Shown piece by piece: positions 1-14,700 of a DNA stretch of 64,000 nt; positions within the stretch are counted from its first letter, which is position 1, and each line of letters begins with the position of its first letter. Origin of the DNA: Symsagittifera roscoffensis (taxonomy: Eukaryota > Xenacoelomorpha > Acoela > Convolutidae); contig NC_087066.1 of the NCBI RefSeq assembly GCF_963678635.1, positions 27,493,801-27,557,800 of the forward strand. The letters run 5' to 3'. The translations under genes and the position numbers were made by a program. The notes under the pieces are model-generated. The model made no database searches, was not told the origin of the DNA, and worked only from the letters and a program-made list of their open reading frames with translations.

Positions 1-1783
1 AAATGTTTTTTACAATAATTCACCTAAATTTTGTTTCTGAAGCATCTAGTTAAAAATCAGCCAATCATAGTTGACTTCTAAAAACACTTTTTAGGTTAGA
101 ATAGTTTTCACCTCTAAAACTAATGAAACTATTTTCAATTAAATAGTCTGGAAATTAAATTTCCTTTAAAAAGGTTAAGACATGTACGATATGATAATTT
201 TGGTTTAGATATGTACGTTTTAAATAAAATTCAAAAACATTTTGGGACTAAATTTCATTGTTACTCCCTGCTCCTACACTCATCACGCGTGTTCAAGCCC
301 GGTTTCTTTTTCCTGATATGTATTGTCTCTAGTGTGAATAGTTTTGTTTGGCTGTTTGGCTGAAAACCACTTGAATAATGGTTAAATAAGCTTGCAAAAA
401 ATTGGCTTTGGTTACCTCTTTATTGTCTCATCAGCATTGGGGGCTAAAGCCTTTGAACAAAAAAACTAACGTTTGAAAAACAGATGATGACGAGGTTTAA
501 AAAGTTAAAAAAACAAACAGCTGAGGTACATCAGAACACTAAAAGCAACAATTGGAAAACTTAAATTTAACTGAGTATTAGTAGTAGTAGTTTTTATATC
601 ACTTAAAAAATTTGAACTGCGATTTAATGGAAAAACAATAATAGAAAAATTTTTTGATTACAAGTAAGCTTCAAACGTTTTCGCAACTATGTGCATCGTC
701 TGGATTTTTACAATAAACTAATCTAATTGACAATAAAACCTCAATTTACAAATGTTTTTTACAATAATTCACCTAAATTTTGTTTCTGAAGCATCTAGTT
801 AAAAATCAGCCAATCATAGTTGACTTCTAAAAACACTTTTTAGGTTAGAATAGTTTTCACCTCTAAAACTAATGAAACTATTTTCAATTAAATAGTCTGG
901 AAATTAAATTTCCTTTAAAAAGGTTAAGACATGTACGATATGATAATTTTGGTTTAGATATGTACGTTTTAAATAAAATTCAAAAACATTTTGGGACTAA
1001 ATTTCATTGTTACTCCCTGCTCCTACACTCATCACGCGTGTTCAAGCCCGGTTTCTTTTTCCTGATATGTATTGTCTCTAGTGTGAATAGTTTTGTTTGG
1101 CTGTTTGGCTGAAAACCACTTGAATAATGGTTAAATAAGCTTGCAAAAAATTGGCTTTGGTTACCTCTTTATTGTCTCATCAGCATTGGGGGCTAAAGCC
1201 TTTGAACAAAAAAACTAACGTTTGAAAAACAGATGATGACGAGGTTTAAAAAGTTAAAAAAACAAACAGCTGAGGTACATCAGAACACTAAAAGCAACAA
1301 TTGGAAAACTTAAATTTAACTGAGTATTAGTAGTAGTAGTTTTTATATCACTTAAAAAATTTGAACTGCGATTTAATGGAAAAACAATAATAGAAAAGAT
1401 TTTTGATTACAAGTAAACTTCAAACGTTTTCCCAACTATGTGCATCGTCAGGGTTTTTACAATAAATTAATCTAATTGACGATAAAAAATCAATTTACAA
1501 ATGTTAGTTACAATAATTCACCTAAAATTTGGTTCTGAAGCATCAAGTTAAAAATCAGCCAATCAAAGTTGACTTCTAAAAACACTTTTTAGATTAGAAT
1601 AGTTTTCACCTCTAAAACTAAGAAATAATTGTCAAATAAAAAGTCTGGAAATTATATTTCCTTTGGAAAAGTTAAGACAAGTATGATATGACATTTTCGG
1701 TTCAGATATGTACGTTCTAAATAAAATTCAAAAACATTTTGGGACTAAATTTCAGTGTTAACTCCCTGCTCCTGCACTCATCG

Positions 1784-2780
1784 CGCGTGTTCAAGCCCGG
1801 TTTCTTTTTCCTGATATGTACTGTCTCTATTGTGAACAATTTTGTTTGGCTGTTTGACCTATCTATAATTTCAGGACTAAGATCTGCGCAATTTCACTCA
1901 ATTTTTCCTTGCTGAAGGTGAAGGCCTACCGGTGAGTCTAATTTGTTTTTCTGTTCCTCAATTCTAGTAGTCAAATGTCGAACAGTTTGTCCGACCTAGG
2001 TGGAAGTGAATCCACTACATGACTGTTTTTAAATAACTCTTGACTTGAGGTCATTAGAAAAAACTTGCTGACTTCAGTGACGGTAAACAAGATTCTAATT
2101 ATCTTGTGATGAAAACCATTTGATTGTTGGTTAAATATGCTTGCAAAATGATGGCTTTGGTTACACCTTTATTGTCTCTTCAGCATTAGAGTCTAAAGTC
2201 TTTGAACAAAAAAAACTAACGTTTGAAAAACATATGATGACAAGGTTTAAAAAGTTAAAAAAACAAAAACAGAGTTACATCAGAACACTAAAAGCAACAA
2301 TTGGAAAACTGAAATTTAACCGAGTAGTAGTAGTCGTTTTTATATCACTTGAAAAATTTGAACTGCGAATTAATGGAAAAACAATAATAGAAAAATATTT
2401 TGATTACAAGTAAGCTTCAAACGTTTTTGCAACAATGTGCATCGTCTGGTTTTTTACAATAAACTAATTTAATTGACAATAAAACCTCAATTTACAAATG
2501 TTTTTTACAATAATTCACCTAAATTTTGTTTCTGAAGCATCTAGTTAAAAATCAGCCAATCATAGTTGACTTCTAAAAACACTTTTTAGGTTAGAATAGT
2601 TTTCACCTCTAAAACTAATGAAACGATTTTCAATTAAATAGTCTGGAAATTAAATTTCCTTTAAAAAGGTTAAGACATGTACGATATGATAATTTTGGTT
2701 TAGATATGTACGTTTTAAATAAAATTCAAAAACATTTTGGGACTAAATTTCATTGTTACTCCCTGCTCCTACACTCATCA
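1784..2780. repeat. Long satellite unit (997 bp) with the extra block
   Basis: This is a representative long unit. It differs from the 749-bp unit by an extra block of about 250 bp (about 1855-2105) running from gacctatctataatttc to gtgatgaaaacc. The same block recurs near 3600, 7950, 9710, 11455, 13190, 14205, 15218 and 20034. On its minus strand the block has a roughly 60-codon frame starting MFT(V/I)TEVSKFF, open at 11497-11679, 15255-15449, 17484-17678 and 21077-21271. In most other units the frame is shifted because the copy reads tcgaacagtttg in place of tcgaagtttg. I do not recognise the peptide. Confidence 0.85.
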
Positions 2781-4522
2781 CGCGTGTTCAAGCCCGGTTT
2801 CTTTTTCCTGATATGTATTGTCTCTAGTGTGAACAATTTTGTTTGGCTGTTTGGCTGAAAACCACTTGAATAATGGTTAAATAAGCTTGCAAAAAATTGG
2901 CTTTGGTTACCTCTTTATTGTCTCATCAGCATTGGGGGCTAAAGCCTTTGAACAAAAAACTAACGTTTGAAAAACATATGATGACGAGGTTTAAAAAGTT
3001 AAAAAAAACAAACAGCAGAGGTACATCAGAACACTAAAAGCAACAATTGGAAAACTTAAATTTAACTGAGTATTAGTAGTAATAGTTTTTATATCACTTA
3101 AAAATTTTGAACTGCGATTTAATGGAAAAACAATAATAGAAAAGATTTTTGATTACAAGTAAACTTCAAACGTTTTCCCAACTATGTGCATCGTCAGGAT
3201 TTTTACATAAATTAATCTAATTGACGATAAAAAATCAATTTACAAATGTTAGGTACAATAATTCACCTAAATTTTGGTTCTGAAGCATCAAGTTAAAAAT
3301 CAGCCAATCAAAGTTGACTTCTAAAAACACTTTTTAGATTAGAATAGTTTTCACCTCTAAAAATAAGAAATAATTCTCAAATAAAAAGTCTGGAAATTAT
3401 ATTTCCTTTAGAAAAGTTAAGACATGTACGATTTGACATTTTCGGTTCAGATATGTACGTTCTAAATAAAATTCAGAAACATTTTGGGACTAAATTTCAG
3501 TGTTAACTTCCTGCTCCTGCACTCATCGCGCGTGTTCAAGCCCGGTTTCTTTTTCCTGATATGTACTGTCTCTATTGTGAACAATTTTGTTTGGCTGTTT
3601 GACCTATCTATAATTTCAGGACTAAGATCTGCGCAATTTCACTCAAATTTTCATTGCTGAAGGTGAAGGCCTACCGGTGAATCTAATTTGTTTTTCTGTT
3701 CCTCAATTCTAGTAGTCAAATGTCGAACAGTTTGTCCGACCTAGGTGGAAGTGAATCCACTACATGACTGTTTTTAAACAACTCTTGACTTGAGGTCATT
3801 AGAAAAAACTTGCTGAATTCAGTGACGGTAAACAAGATTCTAAATTTCTTGTGATGAAAACCATTTGATTGTTGGTTAAATATGCTTGCAAAATGATGGC
3901 TTTGGTTACACCTTTATTGTCTCTTCAGCATTAGAGTCTAAAGTCTTTGAACAAAAAAAACTAACGTTTGAAAAACATATGATGACGAGGTTTAAAAAGT
4001 TAAAAAAACAAAAACAGAGTTACATCAGAACACTAAAAGCAACAATTGGAAAACTGAAATTTAACTGAGTAGTAGTAGTCGTTTTTATATCACTTAAAAA
4101 ATTTGAACTGCGAATTAATGGAAAAACAATAACAAAAAGATTTTTGATTACAAGTAAACTTCAAACGTTTTCGCAACTATGTGCATCGTCTGGATTTTTA
4201 CAAAAAAATAATCTAATTGACAATAAAACCTCAATTTACAAATGTTACTTACAATAATTGACCTAAATTTTGTTTCTGAAGCATCAAGTTAACAATCAGC
4301 CAATCATAGTTGACTTCTAAAAACACTTTTTAGGTTAGAATTGTTTTCACCTCTAAAACTAATGAAACAATTTTCAATTAAATAGTCTGGAAATTAAATT
4401 TCCTTTAAAAAGGTTAATTCATGTACGATATGATAATTTCGGTTCAGATATACGTTTTAAATAAAATTCAAAAACATTGTGGGACTAAATTTCATTGTTA
4501 CTCCCTGCTCCTACACTCATCA

Positions 4523-7500
4523 CGCGTGTTCAAGCCCGGTTTCTTTTTCCTGATATGTACTGTCTCTAGTCTGAACAGTTTTGTTTGGCTGTTTGGCTGA
4601 AAACCACTTGAATATTGGTTAAATAAGCTTGCAAAATATTGGCTTTGGTTACCTCTCTATTGTCTCATCAGCATTGGGGGCTAAAGTCTTTGAACAAAAA
4701 AACTAACGTTTGAAAAACATATGATGACGAGGTTTAAAATGTTTAAAAAAAAAAACAGCAGAGGTACATCAGAACACTAAAAGCAACAATTGGAAAACTT
4801 AAATTTAACTGAGTATTAGTAGTAGTAGTTTTTATATCACTTAAAAAATTTGAGCTGCGATTTAATGGAAAAACAATAATAGAAAAGATTTTTGATTACA
4901 AGTAAACTTCAAACGTTTTCACAACTATTTGCATCGTCTGGATTTTTTAAATAAATTAATCTAATTGACAATAAAACCTCAATTTACAAATGTTATTTAC
5001 AATAATTCACCTAAATTGCAAACTAACGTTTGAAAAACATATGATGACGAGGTTTAAAAAGTTTAAAAAACAAACAGCAGAGGTACATCAGAACACTAAA
5101 AGCAACCATTCGAGAATTTAAACTTAACTGAGTATTAGTAGTAGTAGTTTTATATCACTTAAAAAATTTGAGCTGCGATTTAATGGAAAAAAAAATAGAA
5201 AAGATTTTTGACTACAAGTAAACTTCAAACGTTTTCACAACTATGTGCATCGTCTGGATTTTTTAAATAAATTAATCTAATTGACGATAAAACCTCAATT
5301 TACAAATGTTATTTACAATAATTCACCTAATTTTTGGATCTGAAGCATCAAGTTAAAACTCAGCCAATCATAATTGACTTCTAAAAATACTTTTTAGATT
5401 AGAATAGTTTTCACCTCTAAAATTAATGAAACGATTTTCAATTAAATAGTCTGGAAATCAAATTTCCTTTAAAAAGGTTAATTCATGTACGATATGATAA
5501 TTTCGGTTCAGATATGTACGTTTTAAATAAAATTCAAAAACATTTTGGGACTAAATTTCATTGTTACTCCCTGCTCCTACACTCATCACGCGTGTTCAAG
5601 CCCGGTTTCTTTTTCCTGATATGTACTGTCTCTAGTCTGAACAGTTTTGTTTGGCTGTTTGGCTGAAAACCACTTGAATATTGGTTAAATAAGCTTGCAA
5701 AATATTGGCTTTGGTTACCTCTCTATTGTCTCATCAGCATTGGGGGCTAAAGTCTTTGAACAAAAAAACTAACGTTTGAAAAACATATGATGACGAGGTT
5801 TAAAATGTTTAAAAAAAAAACAGCAGAGGTACATCAGAACACTAAAAGCAACAATTGGAAAACTTAAATTTAACTGAGTATTAGTAGTAGTAGTTTTTAT
5901 ATCACTTAAAAAATTTGAGCTGCGATTTAATGGAAAAACAATAATAGAAAAGATTTTTGATTACAAGTAAACTTCAAACGTTTTCACAACTATGTGCATC
6001 GTCTGGATTTTTTAAATAAATTAATCTAATTGACAATAAAACCTCAATTTACAAATGTTATTTACAATAATTCACCTAAATTGCAAACTAACGTTTGAAA
6101 AACATATGATGACGAGGTTTAAAAAGTTTAAAAAACAAACAGCAGAGGTACATCAGAACACTAAAAGCAACCATTCGAGAATTTAAACTTAACTGAGTAT
6201 TAGTAGTAGTAGTTTTATATCACTTAAAAAATTTGAGCTGCGATTTAATGGAAAAACAAAAATAGAAAAGATTTTTTGATTACAAGTAAACTTCAAACGT
6301 TTTCACAATTATGTGCATCGTCTGGATTTTTTAAATAAATTAATCTAATTGACGATAAAACCTCAATTTACAAATGTTATTTACAATAATTCACCTAATT
6401 TTTGGATCTGAAGCATCAAGTTAAAACTCAGCCAATCATAATTGAATTCTAAAAATACTTTTTAGATTAGAATAGTTTTCACCTCTAAAATTAATGAAAC
6501 GATTTTCAATTAAATAGTCTGGAAATCAAATTTCCTTTAAAAAGGTTAAGACATGTACGATATGATAATTTCTGTTCAGATATGTACGTTTTAAATAAAA
6601 ACCAAAAACTTTTTGGGACTAAATTTCAGTGTTTACTCCCTGCTCCTACACTCATCGCGCGTGTTCAAGCCCGGTTTATTTTTCCTGATATGTATTGTCT
6701 CTAGTGTGAACAGTTTTGTTTGGCTGTTTGGCTGAAAACCACTTGAATAATGGTTAAATAAGCTTGCAAAAAATTGGCTTTGGTTACCTCTTTATTGTCT
6801 CATCAGCATTGGGGGCTAAAGTCTTTGAACAAAAAAACTAACGTTTGAAAAACATATGATGACGAGGTTTAAAAAGTTAAAAAAACAAACAGCAGAGGTA
6901 CATCAGAACACTAAAAGCAACAATTGGAAAACTTAAATTTAACTGAGTATTAGTAGTAGTAGTTTTTATATCACTTAAAAATTTTGAGCTGCGATTTAAT
7001 GGAAAAACAATAATAGAAAAGATTTTTGATTACAAGTAAACTTCAAACGTTTTCACAACTATGTGCATCGTCTGGATTTTTTAAATAAATTAATCTAATT
7101 GACGATAAAACCTCAATTTACAAATGTTATTTACAATAATTCACCTAAATTGCAAACAAACGTTTGAAAAACATATGATGACGAGGTTTAAAAAGTTTAA
7201 AAAACAAACAGCAGAGGTACATCAGAACACTATAAGCAACCATTCGAGAACTTAAACTTAACTGAGTATTAGTAATAGTAGTTTTATATCACTTAAAAAA
7301 TTTGAGCTGCGATTTAATGGAAAAACAATCATAGAAAAGATTTTTGATTACAAGTAAACTTCAAACGTTTTCACAACTATGTGCATTGTCTGGATTTTTT
7401 AAATAAGTTAATCTAATTGACAATAAAACCTCAATTTACAAATGTTATTTACAATAATTCACCTAAATTTTGGTTCTGAAGCATCAAGTTAAAACTCAGC

Positions 7501-7725
7501 CAATCATAATTGACTTCTAAAAACACTTTTTAGATTAGAATAGTTTTCACCTCTAAAATTAATGAAACGATTTTCAATTAAATAGTCTGGAAATCAAATT
7601 TCCTTTAAAAAGGTTAAGACATATACGATATGATAATTTCTGTTCAGATATGTACGTTTTAATTAAAAACCAAAAACTTTTTGGGACTAAATTTCAGTGT
7701 TAACTCCCTGCTCCTACACTCATCG
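4523..7725. repeat. Three 1.07-kb variant satellite units with internal partial duplication
   Basis: Units of 1066, 1069 and 1068 bp follow one another. In each, after cacctaaattgcaaac, about 300 bp of the unit's 3' part is repeated (near 5010, 6083 and 7150): aacgtttgaaaaacat, the TAG run, the fatty A/T stretch and the cacctaa end. The three share this junction, so the variant arose once and was then amplified locally. Confidence 0.9.
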
Positions 7726-8877
7726 CGCGTGTTCAAGCCCGGTTTCTTTTTCCTGATATGTACTGTCTCTAGTGTGAACAGTTTTGTATGGCTGTTTGGC
7801 TGAAAACCACTTCAATGTTGGTTAAATAAGCTTGCAAAAAATTGGCTTTGGTTTTCTCTTTGTTGTCTCATCAGCATTGGGGGCTAAAGTCTTTGAACAA
7901 AAAAATTAACGTTTGAAAAAACATATGATGACGAGGTTTAACCTATGTTTGACCTATCTATAATTTCCCGACTAAGATCTGCGCTATTTCACTCCAGATT
8001 TCTTTGCTGAAGGTGAAGGCCTTCCGGTGAGTCTGTTTTGTTTTTCTGTTCCTCAATTCTAGTAGTCAAATGTCGAACAGTTTGTCCGACCTAGGTGGAA
8101 GTGAATCCACTACATGACTGTTTTTAAACAACTCTCGACTTGAGGTCATTAGAAAAAACTTGCTGACTTCAGTGACGGTAAACAAGATTCTAATTTTCTT
8201 GTGATGAAAACCATTTGATTGTTGGTTAAAATGCTTGCAAAATTATGGCTTTGGTTACACCTTTATTGTCTCATCAGCATTAGAGTCTAAAGTCTTTGAA
8301 CAAAAAAAACTAACGTTTGAAAAACATATGATAACGAAGTTTAAGAAGTTAAAAAAACAAGCAGCAGAGGTACATCAGAACACTAAAAGCAACCATTCGA
8401 GAACTTAAAGTTAACTGAGTATTAGTAGTAGTAGTTTTATATCACTTAAAAAATTTGAACTGCGATTTAATGGAAAAACAATAATAGAAAAATTTTTTGA
8501 TTACAAGTAAGCTTCAAACGTTTTCGCAACTATGTGCATCGTCTGGATTTTTACAATAATTTAATCTATTTGACGATAAAACCTCAATTTACAAATGTTT
8601 CTTACAATAATTCACCTAAATTTTGTTTCTGAAGCATCTAGTTAAAAATCAGCCAATCATAGTTGACTTCTAAAAACACTTTTTAGGTTAGAATAGTTTT
8701 CACCTCTAAAATTAATGAAACGATTTTCAATTAAATAGTCTGGAAATTAAATTTCCTTTAAAAAGGTTAAGACATGTACGATATGATAATTTTGGTTTAG
8801 ATATGTACGTTTTAAATAAAATTCAAAAACATTTTGGGACTAAATTTCATTGTTACTCCCTGCTCCTACACTCATCA
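7726..8877. repeat. Hybrid 1152-bp satellite unit
   Basis: This unit switches from the short-unit type into the extra block at about 7942 (gacgaggtttaacctatgtttgacc). It then runs through a second copy of the TAG-containing 3' part. It looks like a recombination joint between the 1.07-kb variant block and the ordinary alternating short/long array. Confidence 0.75.
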
Positions 8878-11800
8878 CGCGTGTTCAAGCCCGGTTTCTT
8901 TTTCCTGATATGTACTGTCTCTAGTGTGAACAGTTTTGTTTGGCTGTTTGGCTGAAAACCATTTGAATAATGGTTAAATAAGCTTGCAAAAAATTGGCTT
9001 TGATTACCTCTTTATTGTCTCATCAGCATTGGGGGCTAAAGTCTTTGAACAAAAAATTAACGTTTGAAAAACATATGATGACGAGGTTTAAAAAGTTTAA
9101 AAAACAAACAGCAGAGGTACATCAGAACACTAAAAGCAACAATTAGAAAACTTAAATTTAACTGAGTATTAGTAGTAGTAGTTTTTATATCACTGAAAAA
9201 ATTTGAACTGCGATTTAATGGAAAAACAATAATAGAAAAGATTTTTGATTACAAGTAAATTTCAAACGTTTTCCCAACTATGTGCATCGTCAGGATTTTT
9301 ACAATAAATAAATCTAATTGACGATAAAAAATCAATTTACAAATGTTAGTTACAATAATTCACCTAAATTTTGGTTCTGAAGCATCAAGTTAAAAATCAG
9401 CCAATCAAAGTTGACTTCTAAAAACACTTTTTAGATTACAATAATTTTCACCTCTAAAATTAATGAAACGATTTTCAATTAAATAGTCTGGAAATTAATT
9501 TTCCTTTAAAAAGGTTAAGACATGTACGATATGATAATTTTGGTTTAGATATGTACGTTTTAAATAAAATTCAAAAACATTTTGGGACTAAATTTCATTG
9601 TTACTCCCTGCTCCTACACTCATCACGCGTGTTCAAGCCCGGTTTCATTTTCCTGATGTGTACTGTCTCTAGTGTGAACAGTTTTGTTTGGCTGTTTGAC
9701 CTATCTATAGTTTCCCGACTAAGATCCGCACTATTTCACTCAAGATTTCATTGCTGTAGGTGAAGGCCTACCGTTGAGTCTGTTTTGTTTTCCTGCTCCT
9801 CAATTCTAGTAGTCAAATGTCGAACAGCTTGTCCGACCTAGGTGGAAGTGAATCCACTACATGACTGTTTTTAAACAACTCTTGACTTGAGGTCATTAGA
9901 AAAAACTTGCTGTTTTCAGTGACTGTAAACAAGATTCTAGTTTTCTTGTGATGAAAACCACTTGATTGTTGGTTAAATATGCTTGCAAAATGATGGCTTT
10001 GGTTACACCTTTATTGTCTCATCAGCATTAGAGTCTAAAGTCTTTGAACAAAAAAAACTAACGTTTGAAAAACATATGATGACGAGGTTTAAAAAGTTAA
10101 AAAAACAAACAGCAGAGGTACATCAGAACACTAAAAGCAACAATTGGAAAACTAAAATTTAACTGAGTAGTAGTCGTCGTTTTTATATCACTTAAAAGAT
10201 TTGAACTGCGATTTAATGGAAAAACAATAATAGAAAAATTTTTTGATTACAAGTAAGCTTCAAACGTTTTCGCAACTATGTGCATCGTCTGGATTTTTAC
10301 AATAAATTAATCTAATTGACGATAAAACCTCAATTTACAAATGTTTCTTACAATAATTCACCTAAATTTTGTTTCTGAAGCATCTAGTTAAAAAATCAGC
10401 CAATCATAGTTGACTTCTAAAAACACTTTTTAGGTTAGAATAGTTTTCACCTCTAAAATTAATGAAACGATTTTCAATTAAATAGTCTGGAAATTAAATT
10501 TCCTTTAAAAAGGTTAAGACATGTACGATATGATAATTTTGGTTTAGATATGTACGTTTTAAATAAAATTCAAAAACATTTTGGGACTAAATTTCATTTT
10601 TACTCCCTGCTTCTACACTCATCACGCGTGTTCAAGCCCGGTTTCTTTTTCCCGATATGTACTGTCTCTAGTGTGAACAGTTTTGTTTGGCTGTTTGGCT
10701 GAAAACCACTTGAATAATGGTTAAATAAGCTTGCAAAAAATTGGCTTTGGTTACCTCTTTTTTGTCTCATCAGCATTGGGGGCTAAAGTCTTTGAACAAA
10801 AAAACTAACGTTTGAAAAACATATGATGACGAGGTTTAAAAAGTTAAAAAAACAAACAGCAGAGGTACATCAGAACACTAAAAGCAACAATTGGAAAACT
10901 TAAATTTAACTGAGTATTAGTAGTAGTAGTTTTTATATCACTTAAAAAATTTGAACTGCGATTTAATGGAAAAACAATAATAGAAAAGATTTTTGATTAC
11001 AAGTAAACTTCAAACGTTTTCGCAACTATGTGCATCGTGAGGATTTTTTATAATAAATTAATCTAATTGACAATAAAACCTGAATTTATAAATGTTATTT
11101 ACAATAATTCACCTAAATTTTGGTTCTGAAGCATCAAGTTAAAAATCAGGCAATCAAAGTTGACTTCTAAAAACACTTTTTAGATTAGAATAGTTTTCAC
11201 CTCTAAAACTAAGAAATAATTGTCAAATAAAAAGTCTGGAAATTGTACTTCCTTTAGAAAAGTTAAGACATGTACGATATGACATTTTCGATTCAGATAT
11301 GTACGTTCTAAATAAAATTCAAAAATTTTTTGGGACTAAACTTCAGTGTTAACTCCCTGCTCCTACACTCATCGCGCGTGTTCAAGCCCGGTTTCTTTTT
11401 CCTGATATGTACTGTTTCTAGTGTGAACAATTTTGTTTGGCTGTTTGACCTATCTATAATTTCAGGACTAAGATCTGCGCAATTTTACTCAAAATTTCAC
11501 TGCTGAAGGTGAAGGCCTACCGGTGAATCTAATTTGTTTTTCTGTTCCTCAATACTAGTAGTCAAATGTCGAAGTTTGTCCGCCCTAGGTGGAAGTGAAT
11601 CCACTACATGACTGTTTTTAAACAACTCTTGACCTGAGGTCATTAGAAAAAACTTGCTGACTTCAGTGACGGTAAACAAGATTCTAAATTTCTTGTGATG
11701 AAAACCATTTGATTGTTGGTTAAATATGCATGCAAAATGATGGCTTTGGTTACACCTTTATTGTCTCTTCAGCATTAGAGTCTAAAGTCTTTGAACAAAA

Positions 11801-14676
11801 AAAACTAACGTTTGAAAAACATATGATGACGAGGTTTAAAAAGTTAAAAAAACAAAAACAGAGTTACATCAGAAAACTAAAAGCAACAATTAGAAAACTT
11901 AAATTTAACTGAGTAGTAGTAGTTGTTTTTATATCACTTAAAAAATTTGAACTGCGAATTAATGGAAAAACAATAACAAAAAAGATTTTTGATTACAAGT
12001 AAACTTCAAACGTTTTCGCAACTATGTGCATCGTCTGGATTTTTACAAAAAATTAATCTAATTAACTTAAAACCTCAATTTACAAATGTTACTTACAATA
12101 ATTCACATAAATTTTGTTTCTGAAGCATCAAGTTAACAATCAGCCAATCATAGTTGACTTCTAAAAACACTTTTTAGGTTAGAATTGTTTTCACCTCTAA
12201 AACTAATGAAACAATTTTCAATTATATAGTCTGGAAATTAAATTTCCTTTAAAAAGGTTAATTCATGTACGATATGATAATTTCGGTTCAGATATGAACG
12301 TTTTAAATAAAATTCAAAAACATTTTGGGACTAAATTTCATTGTTACTCCCTGCTCCTACACTCATCACGCGTGTTCAGGCCCGGTTTCTTTTTCCTGAT
12401 ATGTACTGTCTCTAGTCTGAACAGTTTTGTTTGGCTGTTTGGCTGAAAACCACTTGAATATTGGTTAAATAAGCTTGCAAAATTTTGGCTTTGGTTACCT
12501 CTCTATTGTCTCATCAGCATTGGGGGCTAAAGTCTTTGAACAAAAAAAACTAACGTTTGAAAAACATATGATGAAGAGGTTTAAAAAGTTAAAGAAACAA
12601 ACAGCAGAGGTACATCAGAACACTAAAAGCAACAATTGGAAAACTTAAATTTAACTGAGTATTAGTAGTAGTAGTTTTTATATCACTTAAAAAATTTGAA
12701 CTGCGATTTAATGGAAAAACAATAATAGAAAAAATTTTTGATTACAAGTAAACTTCAAACGTTTTCCCAGCTATGTGCATCGTCAGGATTTTTACAACAA
12801 ATTAATCTAATTGACGATAAAAAATCAATTTACGAATGTTATTTACAATAATTCACCTAAATTTTGGTTCTGAAGCATCAAGTTAAAAATCAACCGATCA
12901 AAGTTGACTTCTAAAAACACTTTTTAGATTAGAATAGTTTTCACCTCTAAAACTAAGAAATAATTGTCAAATAAAAAGTCTGGAAATTATATTTCCTTTA
13001 GAAAAGTTAAGACATGTACGATATGATAATTTCGGTTCAGATATTTACGTTCTAAATAAAATTCAAAAACATTTTGGAACTAAATTTCAGTGTTAACTCC
13101 CTGCTCCTACACTCATCGCGCGTGTTCAAGCCCGGTTTCTTTTTCCTGATATGTACTGTCTCTAGTGTGAACAATTTTGTTTGGCTGTTTGACATATCTA
13201 TAATTTCAGGACTAAGATCTACGCAATTTCACTCAAGACTTCATTGCTGAAGGTGAAGGCCTACCGGTGAATCTAATTTGTTTTTCTGTTCCTCAATTCT
13301 AGTAGTCAAATCTCGAACAGTTTGTCCGACCCAGGTGGAAGTGAATCCACTACATGACTGTTTTTAAACAACTCTTGACTTGAGGTCATTAGAAAAAACT
13401 TGCTGACTTCAGTGATGGTAAACAACATTCTAGTTTTCTTGTGATGAAAACCACTTGATTGTTGGTTAATTTTGCTTGCAAAATATAGGCTTTGGTTATT
13501 TCTTTATTGTCTCATCAACCTTGGAGGCTAAAGTCTTTGAACAAGGAAAAATTAACAATTGATAAAAACATATGATGACGAGGTTTAAAAAGCTAAAAAA
13601 AAACAAACAGCAGAGGTACATCAGAACATTAAAAGCAACAATTGGAAAACTTAAATTTAACTGAGTAGTAGTAGTAGTAGTTTTTATATCACTTAAAAAA
13701 TTTGAACTACGATTTAATGAAAAAACAATCATAGAAAAGATTTTTGATTACAAGTAAACTTCAAACGTTTTCGCAACTATGTGCATCGTGAGGTTTTTTT
13801 ATAATAAATTAATCTAATTGACAATAAAACCTGAATTTATAAATGTTATTTACAATAATTCACCTAAATTTTGTTTCTGAAGCATCAAGTAAAAAATCAG
13901 CCAATCATAGTTGACTTCTAAAAACACTTTTTAGATTAGAATAGTTTCCACCTCTAAAACTAAGAAACAATTTTCAATTAAAAAGTCTGGAAATTATTTT
14001 TCCTTCGAAAAGGTTAAGACATGTACGATATGATAATTTCTGTTCAGATATGTACGTTTTAAATAAAAAAAACCAAAAACATTTTGGGACTAAATTTCAG
14101 TGTTAACTCCTTGCTCCTACACTCATCGCGCGTGTTCAAGCCCGGTTTTTTTCCTGATATGTACTGTCTCTAGTGTGAACAGTTTTGTTTGGCTGTTTGA
14201 CCTATCTATAATTTCCCGACTAAGATCCGCGCTATTTTACTCAAGATTTCATTGCTGAAGGTAAAGGCCTACCGTTGAGTCTGTTTTGTTTTCCTGTTCC
14301 TCAATTCTAGTAGTCAAATGCCGAACAGCTTGTCCGACCTAGGTGGAAGTGAATCCACTACATGACTGTTTTTAAACAACTCTTGACTTGAGGTCATTAG
14401 AAAAAACTTGCTGACTTCACTGACGGTAAGCAAGATTCTAGTTTTCTTGTGATGAAAACCACCTGATTGTTGGTTAAATATGCTGGCAAAATAATTGTTT
14501 TGGTTACACCTTTATTGTCCCATCAGTATTAGAGTCTAAAGTCTTTGAACAAAAAAACTAACGTTTGAAAAACATATGATGACGAGGTTCAAAAAGAAAA
14601 AAAAACAAACAGCAGAGGTACATCAGAACACTATAAGCAATATAGGCAACAATTGGAAAACTTAAATTTAACTGAG

Positions 14677-14700
14677 TAGTAGTAGTAGTAGTAGTAGTAG
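14677..14700. repeat. (TAG)8 microsatellite
   Basis: Eight TAG triplets lie at the position where most satellite units carry only two to five. The run is therefore an internally unstable site within the satellite. Confidence 0.95.

Noticed and set aside
280-305. gttcaagcccgg in the satellite, resembling a tRNA T-loop
   Set aside because: No acceptor stem, D-arm or anticodon arm around it.
2141-2413. 90-aa ORF and its relatives at 3886-4068 and 11730-11912 in satellite units
   Set aside because: They occur only in units where chance keeps the frame open. Other units have stops or indels at varying places, and the peptide is Lys-rich translation of A-rich satellite.
6790-6830. CTGATGAGACAATAAAG on the minus strand of each unit, resembling a hammerhead ribozyme core
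   Set aside because: No GAAA box or supporting stem II/III could be found nearby.
9551-9763. 70-aa plus-strand ORF
   Set aside because: It spans a satellite joint and is unique to one unit.
13496-13732. Minus-strand ORFs with poly-Thr (also 20380-20574)
   Set aside because: The Thr run is the translated TAG microsatellite, and the frame is not kept among units.
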